Shown in pieces: positions 1 through 11,697 of a DNA stretch of 64,000 nucleotides (position 1 is the stretch's first letter; each line of letters begins with the position of its first letter). The notes under the pieces were generated by a model. That model saw only the letters and a list, made by a program, of their open reading frames with translations, made no database searches and was not told where the DNA came from. The translations under genes were made by a program, and so were the position numbers. The stretch is from contig NC_089598.1 of assembly GCF_019320115.1 (NCBI RefSeq), positions 30,771,983 to 30,835,982 on the forward strand, written 5' to 3'. The stretch is from Miscanthus floridulus (taxonomy: Eukaryota; Streptophyta; Magnoliopsida; Poales; Poaceae).

Positions 1-996
1 AAGAAGCTTGATGGGCATATCTTCATTTGTCAAGTATATGTTGATGATATCATCTTTGGATCATCAAATGAAGACTCATGCAAAGAATTTGGTGAATTGA
101 TGTCTAAGGAGTTCGAGATGTCAATGATTGGTGAGCTTACATTCTTTCTTGGTTTTCAAGTCAAGCAAATGAAAGAAGGCATCTTCATCTCTCAAGAGAA
201 ATACACAAAAGATCTTCTCAAGAGATTCAAGATGGATGAATGTAAGCCAATCAAGACCCCAATGCCTACCAATGGACATCTCGACCTAGATGAGGGAGGT
301 AACTCGGTTGATCAAACTCTCTACCGTTCCATGATTGGTAGCTTGTTATATTTAACCGCATCTAGGCCCGACATCATGTTTAGTGTGTGCATGTGTGCTA
401 GATTTCAAGCTAGTCCTAAGGAAACACATTTAATTGCCGTAAAAAGAATCCTTAGGTATCTTAAGCACACACCAAGCATTGGCCTTTGGTATCCCAAAGG
501 AGCTTTATTTGAATTAATTGGCTATTCCGATTCGGATTACGCCGGATGCAAAGTTGATAGAAAGAGCACATCCGGAGGGTGCCATTTGCTTGGTAGATCA
601 CTTGTGTCTTGGTCCTCCAAGAAACAAAATAGTGTGGCTTTGTCCACCGCCGAAGCGGAATACATTGCCGCGGGTGCTTGTTGTGCACAAATATTATACA
701 TGAAACAAACTTTACTAGACTATGGAGTAGTTCTAGAGAAAGTACCTCTTTTGTGCGACAATGAAAGTGCGGTAAAACTTGCAAATAATCCGGTTCAACA
801 CTCTCGCACCAAGCATATAGATATCCGCCATCACTTTCTAAGAGATCATGTAGCTAAAAATGATATATCACTAGAAGGTGTAAGATCCGAAGATCAATTA
901 GCGGATATCTTCACTAAACCGCTAGATGAGGCTACATTTTGTAGATTGCGGAATGAGCTCAATGTACTTGATTTTAGTAACTTCACTAAAAATTGA
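1..996 (+). CDS. Copia (Sirevirus) pol polyprotein, C-terminal part: reverse transcriptase and RNase H
   Basis: The frame is open from base 1 and stops at 994-996, so the protein is cut by the window edge; its true start lies upstream. The reverse transcriptase catalytic motif YVDD is at 37-48. It is followed by typical Ty1/copia blocks such as LTASRPDIMFSVC and then RNase H with the acidic residues in GYSDSDYAG, ALSTAEAEYIAA and LCDNESAVKLA, ending with the usual LADIFTKPL tail. The enzyme copies element RNA into DNA inside virus-like particles. No stop or frameshift is visible in this part. The downstream env-like ORF and the GGGGGAGAT polypurine tract place it in the Sirevirus lineage (inference from family structure). 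Confidence 0.95.
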   Translation, partial: KKLDGHIFICQVYVDDIIFGSSNEDSCKEFGELMSKEFEMSMIGELTFFLGFQVKQMKEGIFISQEKYTKDLLKRFKMDECKPIKTPMPTNGHLDLDEGGNSVDQTLYRSMIGSLLYLTASRPDIMFSVCMCARFQASPKETHLIAVKRILRYLKHTPSIGLWYPKGALFELIGYSDSDYAGCKVDRKSTSGGCHLLGRSLVSWSSKKQNSVALSTAEAEYIAAGACCAQILYMKQTLLDYGVVLEKVPLLCDNESAVKLANNPVQHSRTKHIDIRHHFLRDHVAKNDISLEGVRSEDQLADIFTKPLDEATFCRLRNELNVLDFSNFTKN

Positions 997-2560
997 GCTT
1001 GTGTTGTCCCTTGCATTCATTGTAATATACAACATGTTTAATTTGTGGCAATGCATATAGGGCTTGTCTAACATGGTTAAGATAACCGCCGAAAAGCGTG
1101 TGAAGAAGCTTAACCTTGGATCAAACTTGACAAGCAACTAGATTTACTTACAAGTATTACATGTGCATGAATGTTGTTTTTGTCGTTTTGTTCCATTTGC
1201 CCTCTTGTTGCCTATTTTCTTAAAAAGAATTATAGCCTAAGGCAAAATATTTTGAAAAATATGAGGGTTTGAGAGAGGTCACTCACATCAGTCCCAATTG
1301 GTGTTTATTTGGATCTTATTCTAGTTGGGACTTGATTGGGAACAGGCAGCGCGAAGGAAGGTTGAAGGATTTGCTGGAAAAGGTGCACCGGACGCTGCAC
1401 CGGACGCTGCTGTCCAGCGTCCGGTCAGTTCACAGGAGGTGAACTGCTGATTGAAGGAGTGACCGGACGCTGCGTCTGTGCGTCCGGTCAGAAAGGGTTC
1501 AGCGTCCGGTCGATCAGAGGAAGATCAAGTTGTACTGACCGGACCCTGCCTGCGTCCGGTCATGGACCACCGGACGCGTCCGGTCGCTATTCCAGAGGAT
1601 TTGGACCTCTCTGGAATCGACCGGACGCTGGGTGGTAGCGTCCGGTCGCTACCACCGGAGCGTCCGGTCAGTGGATCTCGCGCGTCCTAAGGACTCTTTT
1701 CCCCGTTTCCTTTTCTGTCACGATTTGGGGGATTACTTAACCCGCGTCCTCTGCCTTGACCTAACCAGCGCCGCCAGTGAGCCCGCAGCCAAGCCGCCAC
1801 CTTCCTGCCTAGCCGCGCCGCCGCAGCCTCGCCGAGTCGCCGCCGTCCCTCGCCCCTGCCCTGCGCCACCGCGCTCGCCCCCCCCCCCCCCCCGCGCCAG
1901 CCTCGCGCCGCAGTCCCGCGCCTGCCCAGCCGCGCGCCTCCGTGCCCCTGCCCTGCGCCACCACCGGCCAGTCGCAGCCACGCGTCTCCGTCTCGCAAGC
2001 CACCGCGCTCGGCTCCCTCGCCTACCGCGCCTCTGCAGCGCCGTCGTGCTCCAGCCTCCTCGCGCCCCAGCTCACCGCTCCGCCATTGCCAGGCTGCCGG
2101 TCTTCACGACAAAGTGCTCTTGCCCTACCCTCCCATTGATTGGTAAGGCAAGTCTTGTGCTTCACTCTTGATCTCAAATTGTGACCTAGATCAAATTCTA
2201 AACGCACTGATTCCCCATTGCATTCAGGGCGTTTGACCTAACCCTAGCCCGGTTCCGAGGATCCCCCGCGTGATATCTTATCTCTTCTCGGATCGCTGAT
2301 CGTCAGGTAGAAAGCCACTCGATTCAAATTCGCATCTACATTGCTTTCTCTATTAGGGTTTCGCATCTATTAGACATATGGTATTTATTTGTATATCCAT
2401 CTATTCTATCGTGCAGCGAGTCGGTTCCGTTGTGTTTCGTCTGGCAGTTGGCAGTCAACTCGGAGCCAAGCTCACGAGTAAGGATCGAGGCCAAGCCTCG
2501 AAAGCGGCAGTTTGATCAGTTGATCTTCATCAGCGACAGTTCACCATCTTGTCAGTTCAG
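997..2560 (+). other. Long spacer between pol and env-like ORF of the first Sirevirus
   Basis: There is no convincing gene here. The spacer carries a CCGGACG palindrome cluster at 1387-1670, a very C-rich stretch around 1740-2100 with a run of 16 C at 1878-1893, and a region at 2160-2560 that looks like a leader with intron-like sequence before the ATG at 2561. Sireviruses typically have such a spacer. ORFs in the C-rich stretch appear in several frames on both strands and are compositional. Confidence 0.6.
1387..1670. repeat. Cluster of CCGGACG / CGTCCGG palindromic repeats in the pol-env spacer
   Basis: Many copies of ACCGGACGCT, CGTCCGGTC and the palindrome ACCGGACGCGTCCGGT occur in both orientations. 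The same motif fills the U3 region of this element's own LTR (5925-6306) and of the LTRs of Sirevirus B. Here it lies about 0.9 kb upstream of the env-like ORF start. Confidence 0.85.
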
Positions 2561-4993
2561 ATGGCTCGCACCAAGAATGTTGGTGGTGGCCCAGGTGATG
2601 ATGATCGGAGGCCCCCGCCTCAGCCAGCCAGCCGGATCTAAGGGCAAGTCAACCAAGCAGCTGACATCCAAGAAGCGCAAGTACCCCGATGCAGAGACAG
2701 CGAGAGCAGCAGCTGTTGCAGAGGCCGCAGAGCGTGCCGAGAGAGGTGGTACCCGCAGCGGAGTTGTCATTGCAGATCAGCCAGTTTCACCCGCAGTCAG
2801 AGCTGCGATTGAGGAGGTTGAGCGTCGTCACGGTAGTCCAGCTGGGACTGCCACGTTTGCAGGACGACGGGTCGCCATTGAGGAGGGTCCGTCAGCACAG
2901 CAGCAGCCCCCACCAGCAGAGCCTCAGCCAGCCCAGGAGACTCAGGAGAGTCAGGAGACCGAGCCGGCACCTCAGCTACGCCGCTCGAGTCGTACCAGTG
3001 CTACAGTTCCACCGAGGCCAGTTACACAGCGCAGGGGTTCACGCCCTCCGCCCAGACCACAGGGTCCGCCTCCAGTGGTTCACCTCGACTTGAGGGCCGC
3101 TACAGCCAGGCAGGTTCAGCAGCTGCGGTTTGTTGAGTTTGAGGTTTGGTTTCCTCCGAGGAGGGATGAGAGAGCAGCTGAGGGGTTCTACACGCCACTG
3201 CATGAGGATTTCTACAATGCATATCTTAACAGTGGGGCAGTGTTCAGATCACAGAGGGTCTGTCAGATAGAGTCCATTATGGCAGCAGCCGGAGAGAGCA
3301 TTCGGCAATACTTGTCATATTTGCCAGGACTGACAGATTTGATTGGACGGACGGGCATATATGTCCCATCTTGGGTCCGTCAGTTTTATGCCTCGCTCTA
3401 CATCGATCCTCATCACAGATACATTCACTTTGCTTTCAAAGGCAAAGACTACAGAGTGACTAGTGGCAGAGCCAGGGAGATACTGAGGACTACAGGAGCA
3501 GCCTGTAAAGATGCATGAGGTTTGCTATGGACAGCAGGGGCCTCCCAGGCGTCCTCATGGAGGGCAGGTGCCCCCTACAGATTTAGTGCGGCATTGCTTC
3601 AAGGAGCCGTTTGGTGAGGGGTCGAGCAGGAACCCCAGTGACTTGACTCCTACAGCGAGGATACTAGAGGCCATCATCAGGAGGACACTGCTTCCCAGGT
3701 TGGGATACAGGGAGGGCCTGACTCGCTTACAGCTCTGGCTTCTCAATGCCATCATGCAGATGACAGTGTTTGACATCTGGGACCTCCTTCTTTCAGAGAT
3801 GGAGGATACTATAGCTGAGGGATTCAAGGGTCGCTAGGCAGCTTCCCTATGCTCACTGGATCACGTTCCTCATCCGCAGGGTTGTGCTTGATAAGCCCCC
3901 TGGCATGATGGATGAGTATACAGGTGCCACTACAGAGTTCCCGGCTTACAACCTGTCACAGAGGATCAGACACGCCACTCCTCAGGCACCCTAGTCAGCC
4001 TAGCCTGTCGCCCCGACGTGCCTAGAGTCTGCAGCTCAGCAGGATGAGATCATCAGAGGGATTGCTAGCCACTGAGGAGGAGGAGCTAGAGGCACAGCAT
4101 GAGGTGAGTGAGTACAGTGACAGCTCTGACTGACGACTACCATCCTATACCTCAGATGCCTCCACGCAGACACGATGCAGAGGCAGGTAGCTCTAGTTCT
4201 GCTCCACCTGCTCCACAGACAGACCCCGCTCTCATTGCTATTCTTGAGCGGATGCAGCAGGATCAGACACGACAGGCACAGGAGACAGCTGCCAACTTCG
4301 CACAGTTTCAGGCTCGACAGGACGAGTTCCAGCGTCAGCAGCAGCTCCTTCAGCACCAGCAGTTACTTATGCAGCAGCAGCTCATGGGATTCATGCAGCA
4401 TGTAGTGACAGCTATTGGGGTCCCACTGCCACAGCCTTCGCCCCTAGCTTGCACAGCCTCCTACCACTTCGACGACTCCAGCAGTACAGCCCATCGGGCT
4501 CCAGAGTCAGGGACAGCCTCCAGCTCAGTTTACTTCACCTCCTGTACAGGTGTCCCAGTGGTTAGCTTCACCTGGTGTAGCCCCGCAGTTCACTCCTTAT
4601 CACACGGGTTTCTCACCAGAGCAGTCTTCCTCGCTATTCGTGCCTGAGACGTCAGTCTCCAGGAGTCTTGGAGCATCATTCAGCGAGTTGACCGGCATGC
4701 CTACTCCGCCTCACATGCATACTGCCGGTCCGTCTACAGCAGCTCCAGCTATCATGACTACTCAGAGGCTCCCCTCGTCTGTCGCCTCGTCAGATCCTAC
4801 GACAGACATACTTGCAGCTTCACAGGCAGCACCAGCCCCAGCTCAGACCCAGACCGCTTCAGCGACACTTCCTGCTTCAGAGGGTCAGTCAGTTCAGAGC
4901 TCAGGGTCAGATGATGATGGCGCCCAGTTCCATCTTGCTCCACGTACTTCAGCGCCCGACTCGTCCGCTGCAGCCCCGCCGACCGACCCTTAG
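2561..4993 (+). pseudogene. Sirevirus envelope-like ORF, frameshifted
   Basis: The ATG at 2561 opens a reading frame starting MARTKNVGGG, which hits a stop about 80 bases later. The rest of the protein then reads in other frames: basic/proline-rich and QQPPPAEPQPAQ-type low-complexity sequence to about 3000, a conserved block around 3130-3500 (FYNAYLNSGA, YIHFAFKGKDY), a second frame at 3511-3837, a Gln-rich coiled-coil-like part at 4150-4440 and a Ser/Ala/Pro-rich tail ending at 4993. At least three frame changes are needed, so it is a pseudogene. Its position, between pol and the polypurine tract, is that of the env-like ORF of Sireviruses such as Opie and Maximus relatives; whether that ORF is a true envelope protein is not established. 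Confidence 0.75.
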
Positions 4994-5007
4994 GTTTTGG
5001 TGTTTGA

Positions 5008-5071
5008 CGCCAAAGGGGGAGAGGGTTTTGAGTATGTAGACTCAGGGGGAGCGAGCTTTAGGGGGAGCTAG
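5008..5071 (+). promoter_or_regulatory. Extra polypurine-tract-like motifs
   Basis: Three GGGGGAG motifs follow the env-like ORF closely (CAAAGGGGGAGAG, CAGGGGGAGC, TAGGGGGAGC). Sireviruses are known to carry multiple copies of the polypurine tract upstream of the functional one. Whether these prime plus-strand synthesis is not shown. Confidence 0.6.
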
Positions 5072-5475
5072 TTATCTAGTATTAGCTTATTATATACATT
5101 TGGAGTTTTATTTGTGTGATACACTATTACTTATGCATTCGTGTGTTTACTTTCATGCATACTATTATATATATGTGATAGTGCTATCTACGTGGTTGTG
5201 ATATTTGACATGTGTGACTTCTACTTTGCTTTATCTATATGTCATATCACTTGGGTAATGCTCATTTGCTATTGCTTCCGCGTTTATATTTCGAAGCAAA
5301 TGAGCTTTGTTATTTGTACTCATGCTTAATTCATATCCTTTGAGTACATTGTGTTGGCTTGGGTCATATAAGCTTGACTAACTCTTTTGTTCTTATTGAC
5401 AAAAGCTTATATGAACCAAGCCCGTCAAAAACCTCACTCCATAACATACTCGAGGTGGTATTGTCATCAATCACC

Positions 5476-5489
5476 AAAAAGGGGGAGAT
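5476..5489 (+). promoter_or_regulatory. Polypurine tract of the first Sirevirus
   Basis: AAAAAGGGGGAGAT lies directly before the TGAAAG that opens the 3' LTR. This is the conserved Sirevirus plus-strand priming site. Confidence 0.9.
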
Positions 5490-5924
5490 TGAAAGCATCT
5501 AGGCCCCTAGTTGGATTTCGGTGATTAATGTCAATACAAAGTTACTATGACTAACGTGTGTTTTGCAGAGGCAATTAAGTTAGGTCATGGTAATGGAGAT
5601 CGATTGGGCAATCGAGGTTGTCATGCCCCTACGATGGAAATCGTTTCGGTTTTCAAAGGACGGACGACAAGGTTAAGGATAACTAGTTCTAAGTGTCAAT
5701 TGGAGTTGGAGAGACACTTAGAGTAGTTTAGGACTTTGTTTTTCCTTTGGCCGTACTATGAAGGGGGGTATGAACGGGTAGCTTGACCTAGTTGAGTCTA
5801 GTGAGTTAGGTGTGGTGCACACTTGTTAAAACTAGCTCTAGGTAGCTCCTATGAATGCCTAAGATCCTTTGGAGCAAACTTCATTCACATATGTTCGAAA
5901 GTTGGAAGTGAATGGAGGGTCAAA

Positions 5925-6306
5925 CACTGACCGGACGCTGGCTCCGGTGCAACCGGACGCTGGCCGCAGGGTCCGGTCAGTTCATTTGACTGAGGTGAAC
6001 AAGTCTGGTGTGACCGGACGGCTGGAAGGTCATGTGACCGGACGCTGAGGGCCAGTGTCCGGTCGACTCCAGTAAGGGTCCAGACTTGGGAAAGAGTGAC
6101 CGGACGCGTCCGGTCAGTGCTGACCGGACCCTGAGGGTTCAGCGTCCGGTCGAGTCCAGTAAGGTTCCAGTAAGGGTTTTATGCGACCGGACGCGTCCGG
6201 TCAGTGCTGACCGGACCCTGCCAGCGTCCGGTCGACTCTTTAATACTGGTTCGCGGGTTGAACTGACCGGAGCGTCCGGTCATAACGATCAGAGCGTCCG
6301 GTCGTC
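5925..6306. repeat. CCGGACG palindrome cluster in U3 of the LTR
   Basis: There are more than a dozen copies of ACCGGACGCT, CGTCCGGTC and the full palindrome ACCGGACGCGTCCGGT in alternating orientation, ending about 40 bp upstream of the TATA box at 6345. The position suggests a promoter/enhancer role for the LTR (inference). Confidence 0.85.
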
Positions 6307-6344
6307 CCGCAGAAGCTCATAACGGTTCGTTTTTCAGGCTGGCT

Positions 6345-6352
6345 TATAAATA
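6345..6352 (+). promoter_or_regulatory. LTR TATA box
   Basis: TATAAATA lies in the LTR just after the palindrome cluster, the expected place for the retrotransposon core promoter. The RNA start is expected some 25-35 bp downstream. Confidence 0.75.
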
Positions 6353-7076
6353 GAAGGTCCACTCGTGAGTGGAGTATCTTTTGCTCATTCCAACAGCTGA
6401 GAAACACGTTTGTGAGTGCCAAGAAGAGCAAGGTCCTAGTGAGGTGTTTGTGATTTGAGAATCCAAGAGAGTAGCTTCACTAGCAAATCAAGAGTAGCAA
6501 AAGTGTGCATCCATCTTCTCATTAGACTTCGCGTGGTCAAGTGAGAGTTCGTGCTTGTTACTCTTGGTGATCGCCATCACCTAGACGGCTTGGTGGTGAT
6601 TGGGAGTTTGGTGTTCACCCTGGCGGAGCTTGTGGGTGACCCAACTCAAGTTGTGAGCGGCTTTGGGTGATTCGCCGCGACGGAGTGTCGAAGAATCAAC
6701 CCGTAAAGAGCACTTGATCCTTGCGCGGATCAAGGGGGAGCTACACCCTTGCGCGGGTGCTCCAACGAGGACTAGTGGGGAGTGGCGACTCTCCGATACC
6801 TCGGCAAAACATCGCCGCGTTCCTTTCTCTCTCTATTTACTTTGAGCACTTACTTTGAGCATTTACTTTGAGCAATTCAATACTTGTTTTTACATCCATA
6901 GAATTGCTTGCTAGAGTAAGTTTGGAACTTAGGTTGCGAGGTTGTTGTGCATTAGTTTGATATAAACACTTTTCTAGGCACAAGGGGTTAATTGGGCTAT
7001 CCGTAGGATTTGATTATTGCAAGAGAATTTAGAATTAGCCCAATTCACCCCCCTCTTGGGCATCTTGATCCTTTCA

Positions 7077-9904
7077 GACTGCAGGACACAACCCCTTACA
7101 CCCACCAGTACCCAAACTATATCCCTACCCAATCACCATTTTCCTTTCCACCATTTTATCATGAGTGATCATCTTTATCACCTACTTGTGAGTAACGGCA
7201 GGTTACTCACGCTACCGATATCCTGAGCATAGCAGCTACTCGATCTGTGCTAGTAGGACTCATAGGTAGATATATTTATGCATGTAGTTTCCATAAAATG
7301 CCTGTAACATAAATGCACATCATAGATATATATTCAGTGATCATTTAAAATAAAGGTTATGCACCAGGGCTTGCCTTGGGTAGGCGACGGGTCAGTAAGG
7401 TCAGCACCAACAGGCTCCGGGGCTCCCTCCTGCATGAGGATCTCCTCCTCGTACTCCTCGATGACCTCCTCATACTCCAGTTCATCGACGGGCATGAACT
7501 CAACCAACTTGTGATCTACATGCATGATATGATGATGCAATACTTAGTAATATAGCAACAACAACTCTTAAAACAAAAGTACATCTATCTAACTACTAAG
7601 CTAGTGCTACCGACTACGGTACTAAGCTATCTCTTGTTACCGACAACAAGTTTGAAGTATGACATTCATTATAGCACTACAGGTATTCTTACTCCTAATG
7701 CTGATTTACGCTATATATGATAAAGCAAGGATAATGGCTACTTTATTTATCATCCTACTCTAGGGATACAAATTTACAGCAAGTACATAATAATCTAGTG
7801 AATCTACTTTAAAATTTTCATAGCTATAGCTATCACCAATTTCCCACAAAAATTCCTACAAATATTACTCTATATAATACTAAGCTCTCTAGTTTGGAGT
7901 TATGAGCTCATTACTATCATAGCTAACTGTAAACTAACTACACTAACAGATAGATGGCATTTTTGTGAACGTAACAAACTTGGTTTCACTATTTTTGAAC
8001 ATCTACAAGATTTACTACAATTTATCAAAGTTCAGCTAGAAACTATATTGAATAAATATTTGTAATTCGCTGGAAATTGAAAAACGAATTCACAGCGCGG
8101 CCCAACTCGCACGCGAGCGCGGCCCAGCAGGCGGGCACGGACACGAGCGCGGCCCAGCACGGCAGCGGACCGAGGACGGCGCGGGCAGGCCAGCCCACGG
8201 CGGGGGCACGGGCACTAGCGCGAGCTGGCCCAGGTAGGAGCGTAGGCCGTGGGCGCGAGCTGACAGAGCAGGGCATATTTCTAATGTATTCGGGATTTAT
8301 TTTCCTACACGAAAGCGGCCCTAAAATGGGTGTGACGCAGGGACGACGTCAGATTGATGTCAACAAGCTAAGAGCAACAGTACGCACCGCCGGATGCTCT
8401 GCTTGCTCTGCTCACCTGCGCGAGCGTGGTGTGGTGGTGTTCGTCGGTGAACAGAGCCAGTGTGCTATTCGCGGCGCTGCTACTAGCTTGACGCAGAAGA
8501 GCGCGATGGTGCGGATGAGCCAGCTGACCTCGCCGAGCTCACGCTGGAGGTCCACGAGAGGAATGCCCCTGCACAACCTCACCGTAGGACAAACACTCGA
8601 CGGGACGACTCCGAACGGAAGCTGGCTACCAGAGCTCGATGTGTGTATGGCTAATTAGAAAACTGTGGAGTGTGTGAGACCAATTTTAGGAGCGACGCCT
8701 CCAGACTTATGGTGGCCGGCGATGGCAAGAATTCAAATTGGTGCCCCGACATCGTACTACCGCACAGTGGTGGGTTAGGCACGAAGATGTACTTACACGC
8801 GATCACCCAACGTACTCGGCAACAAGGAAGGGGCCAGCGCATGGGTTTGGCTTGGCACGGCTCAGCCGGCCGACGACCTTCCAGGCGATGTGGCGGGAAC
8901 CCTTTGTCGTGCCCTTGCTTGCAAACGTGAGAACGAGGCAAAGCAGGACGAGCCCACGCGCGTGCAGTTGCGCTACGTCAATGGGAGCAGTGAAGGCCAT
9001 GCAGGCGGTGCGCGCGAGCGCTCGGGAGAGTGGCGACATTAGTTCGGAGGAGCCGAACATGCAAGCAGGCGCGGCGGCGACAGTTTCACAAACAGATGTG
9101 ACGGAGGAGGCAACATTCAGGTCCGTTGGACCCCACTGCATGCGTGTGTGCACGCGAGTCAAAAGCCAGGCGCGCAACAGCGGAGCGGACCGGGCGGCAG
9201 TAATGGCCGGACGGCCAGCGAGCGGCGATGTCGGGTGGGCAGCGCGTCAGGGCGCATACGGCGTGCATGAGCTGCGCCAAAGTAGGGCGGAAAGGCGACT
9301 AGCGCGGCAGCGTAGGGGCCACACGCGCGGCGTGCTTGCACAGGCATGGTAGTGGGGACACGGCTGGCACGACAACGTGCTGGGTAGGCCTAGCGGCGGT
9401 GCCAGGCCGAGCCGAGGTGGTGACCGCGCCCGGAGATGGACAATGTGCCATGCACGCTTTTTTAAAGTGGCTCAAAAACTCGAACCCGATGCTCCAAACA
9501 CCAAAGCAGTTGTTCTATGCTCCAGAGGGTATATAGGGCTATCAAACTAAGCTAAAACACCTTGCGATGACTTAACCCGATCCTCCTCTAAAAATGCCCG
9601 AACTTTGCTTCGTCGACACCTCTCCGACTTAAGAAACGACTAAGTCCTTCGTTCGGATTCGCGTCACTTTCGGTTTCCAAGCTACCCACTAAGCTAGCTA
9701 GTGACTCTTGATCCCGGCCGTGAGTAATTCCCCGTCTAAGCGATACAACGTGACATACCATGTACCATTCGGTTCATGTTTCAAATGAATGTTTCAATTT
9801 CCAAAATTGATTTATACCCTAGATTACATACATGTACACACAAGTAAAATGTTCATGTAGTGTTTTAGCTAAAAGTTATACAATGTAACACCGAGAGTGT
9901 TACA
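7077..9904 (-). mobile_element. Gypsy-type LTR, probably solo, minus strand
   Basis: Read on the minus strand the sequence opens at 9904 with TGTAACACTCTCGGTGTTAC, the short self-complementary start seen in many large grass Gypsy LTRs. A short acidic reading frame at 7334-7540 and a GC-rich body at 8090-9450 also match such LTRs as I remember them. No gag or pol is present, so this would be a solo or truncated LTR. The left boundary is uncertain: an ATTTA at 7274-7278 followed by TG matches the ATTTA directly after 9904 and could be a 5-bp target duplication, giving 7279-9904. Alternatively, the LTR runs on to 7077, where the Sirevirus would have inserted into it. Confidence 0.5.
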
Positions 9905-9918
9905 ATTTAATACTTGCA

Positions 9919-11697
9919 TTGCTTTCCTGCAGCCATCGGGTCTCATTTTCTTTGGTGAATTTTAGGAAAAGTTCCGGTGTTTCGTTGTCCTGGATCACAG
10001 AGTGCTTTGATTACTTGGACCCACAAGCTGAGGAGGCTCAGATCGACAGGTTCGCTAGAGTGTGGCTCTGGCACTTTCCTTGGTGCTTTCCTCTTCCCAG
10101 ACGCCTCGGGCAACACCATCAGCTAGATCTTCCTTGGCATACTACGCCAGCCGTGGGAGAACATAGCGGCGTACAGCTAGGGCAGCGCAGTCCTGACATG
10201 GATGTATCGATAGCTATGCGTTGCCTGCCGTCGCACCTCAGGGTATGCGAACCTTGGGGGTTGCTCCTACTTACTCCAGGTTTGGTGTTGGGAACGATGG
10301 CCCGTTGGGAGGCCCCCTTAATACTGGTTTACCGGTAAGTACTTCGGTTCACTATATTCTTCGAGGCAGTTACATATGATGAAATAGTAATGGCTAATTT
10401 ATTATCATGTTCAATGCAGCAATGGAATGGGTAGGATACACTCCCTACAACTCTGTATATCTGGACAAAAGTAAAGTTAGTTAGAGGGAATACGAGGCGC
10501 AAGTACAGGGAGTACACGGACGGTCTCGATATCCTGTCACAGCACCAGGTTATGCTCTCTTTACTATCATACACGTGTCTTGTTCGATGTATACTATATC
10601 ACAACCTAACTCAATTACAAAATGTCCAGGTCCATTGGTGTCCTTGGCATGCTCCAGAGCTCGAGTACTATCTGAGTCCTATCACTAGGGATGAGTCAGA
10701 CGAGTATCGCTGCAACGCCCCTCTTATTTTCTTCCATGTGGTCGAGATTCACTTGCCCATTAGGGTCTGCAGATAGTTTGGAAGAATGACAGGGTACCCA
10801 CCACCGCTTTACTCCACCAATCAAGAATTGCACGGGTGCGTTATCGATTAATAACAAAGCTACAATTTAGAGGTTTGTGTGGTACAACTAACATCGTTTT
10901 GTTGCAGGTATGACCGCAGGAAGAGGTACAAGACAAAGAATTGGTGCGTGACACACAACGCGTACATCCACTTGTGGCAGAACAGGGAACGACAGCCAGG
11001 TCCATGTGGGTCCCCCACATGACCAGCACACCTTCGACGAGTACCTGCGGTGGCTTCACAGGTCTACGAGGACACATATCAATCCCTCGTACACTGAGGA
11101 GGCGATTGACGAGGATTCGAAGGAAGATATGATCGAAGATGTGTACAACGTTGCCACTAGGGCCGACACACAGCTAAAGAGAGCCCCGCTTCAAAGATAC
11201 GTGGTGAGATACTTGAATTATACAATTTGTTATCCATTTGGTATTAAGTATGTTTACTAAAACTGTCCAACCGTGTTTCTGTACTCAGGCGACACAATTA
11301 TCAAAGATGTCCAACAAAGCAGCGTTTCGGCTTCACGAGTCTAGAGGGCAGGGGCCTAGCGTTCTTGAGGCTTTTGTGGAGGTAAACATAAACTTGTCCG
11401 TTCCGAAAATATTTCTTTAGTGTATATGCGTTTGTGAAATGCACTAACTTTAACGTCTATTTATGTAGAAGGTGAAGAAGAGTTGCAGGAAGCTTGCTCA
11501 GAAGCTAAGCTACATGGACACTCCTTGGGTGGAACCGGTAGTCTCGGCGCAGTCGGGTGACACGTCTTCTGGCTCTTTGAGGACACCAGCCGGCTCTTCT
11601 CAGCCGGTGATAGGTGCCACTTCCGTAGTGCGTATACCACCACATCATAGCGCTGTGAAAGACCCTGCAACCGAGGACGATGAGGACGACGACGACT
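9919..11697 (+). pseudogene. Plant mobile domain (PMD, aminotransferase-like) gene, decayed
   Basis: Several consecutive exon-like blocks carry the PMD pattern: RFARVWLWHF near 10035-10080, the GS(A/C)VLTWMYR and LLQVWCWERWPVGRP blocks near 10170-10310, RGNTRRKYREYTDGL near 10480-10540, VHWCPWHAPELEYYL with HVVEIHLPIRVCRQFG near 10628-10780, and a Ser/Asp-rich tail ending at 11697 with DDEDDDD. Introns appear between blocks. In-frame TAG stops lie where the family has Trp or Gln (after NTIS, AAYS and MYR), and frameshifts occur near 10080 and 11015. PMD proteins are often linked to transposons and some act in silencing. This copy cannot make a full protein. Confidence 0.7.

Larger units (their letters stand above)
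5490..7076 (+). repeat. 3' LTR of the first Sirevirus
   Basis: The 1587-bp LTR begins TGAAAGCATCTAGG right after the polypurine tract and ends ATCCTTTCA. It holds a CCGGACG palindrome cluster in U3 (5925-6306) and a TATA box at 6345-6352, followed by R/U5. The 5' LTR and primer site lie outside the window, so neither age nor target duplication can be read; the five bases after the LTR are GACTG. Confidence 0.9.

Noticed and set aside
1632..2207. Proline/alanine-rich ORFs
   Set aside because: Compositional product of the C-rich spacer of the first Sirevirus, including a 16-C run.
5925..6306. CCGGACG palindromes looked at as separate MITEs
   Set aside because: No target duplications or bounded units; the same block is an integral part of several LTRs.
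8043..9352. Several ORFs in GC-rich sequence on both strands
   Set aside because: They fall inside a probable Gypsy LTR, have no recognisable domain and overlap one another.
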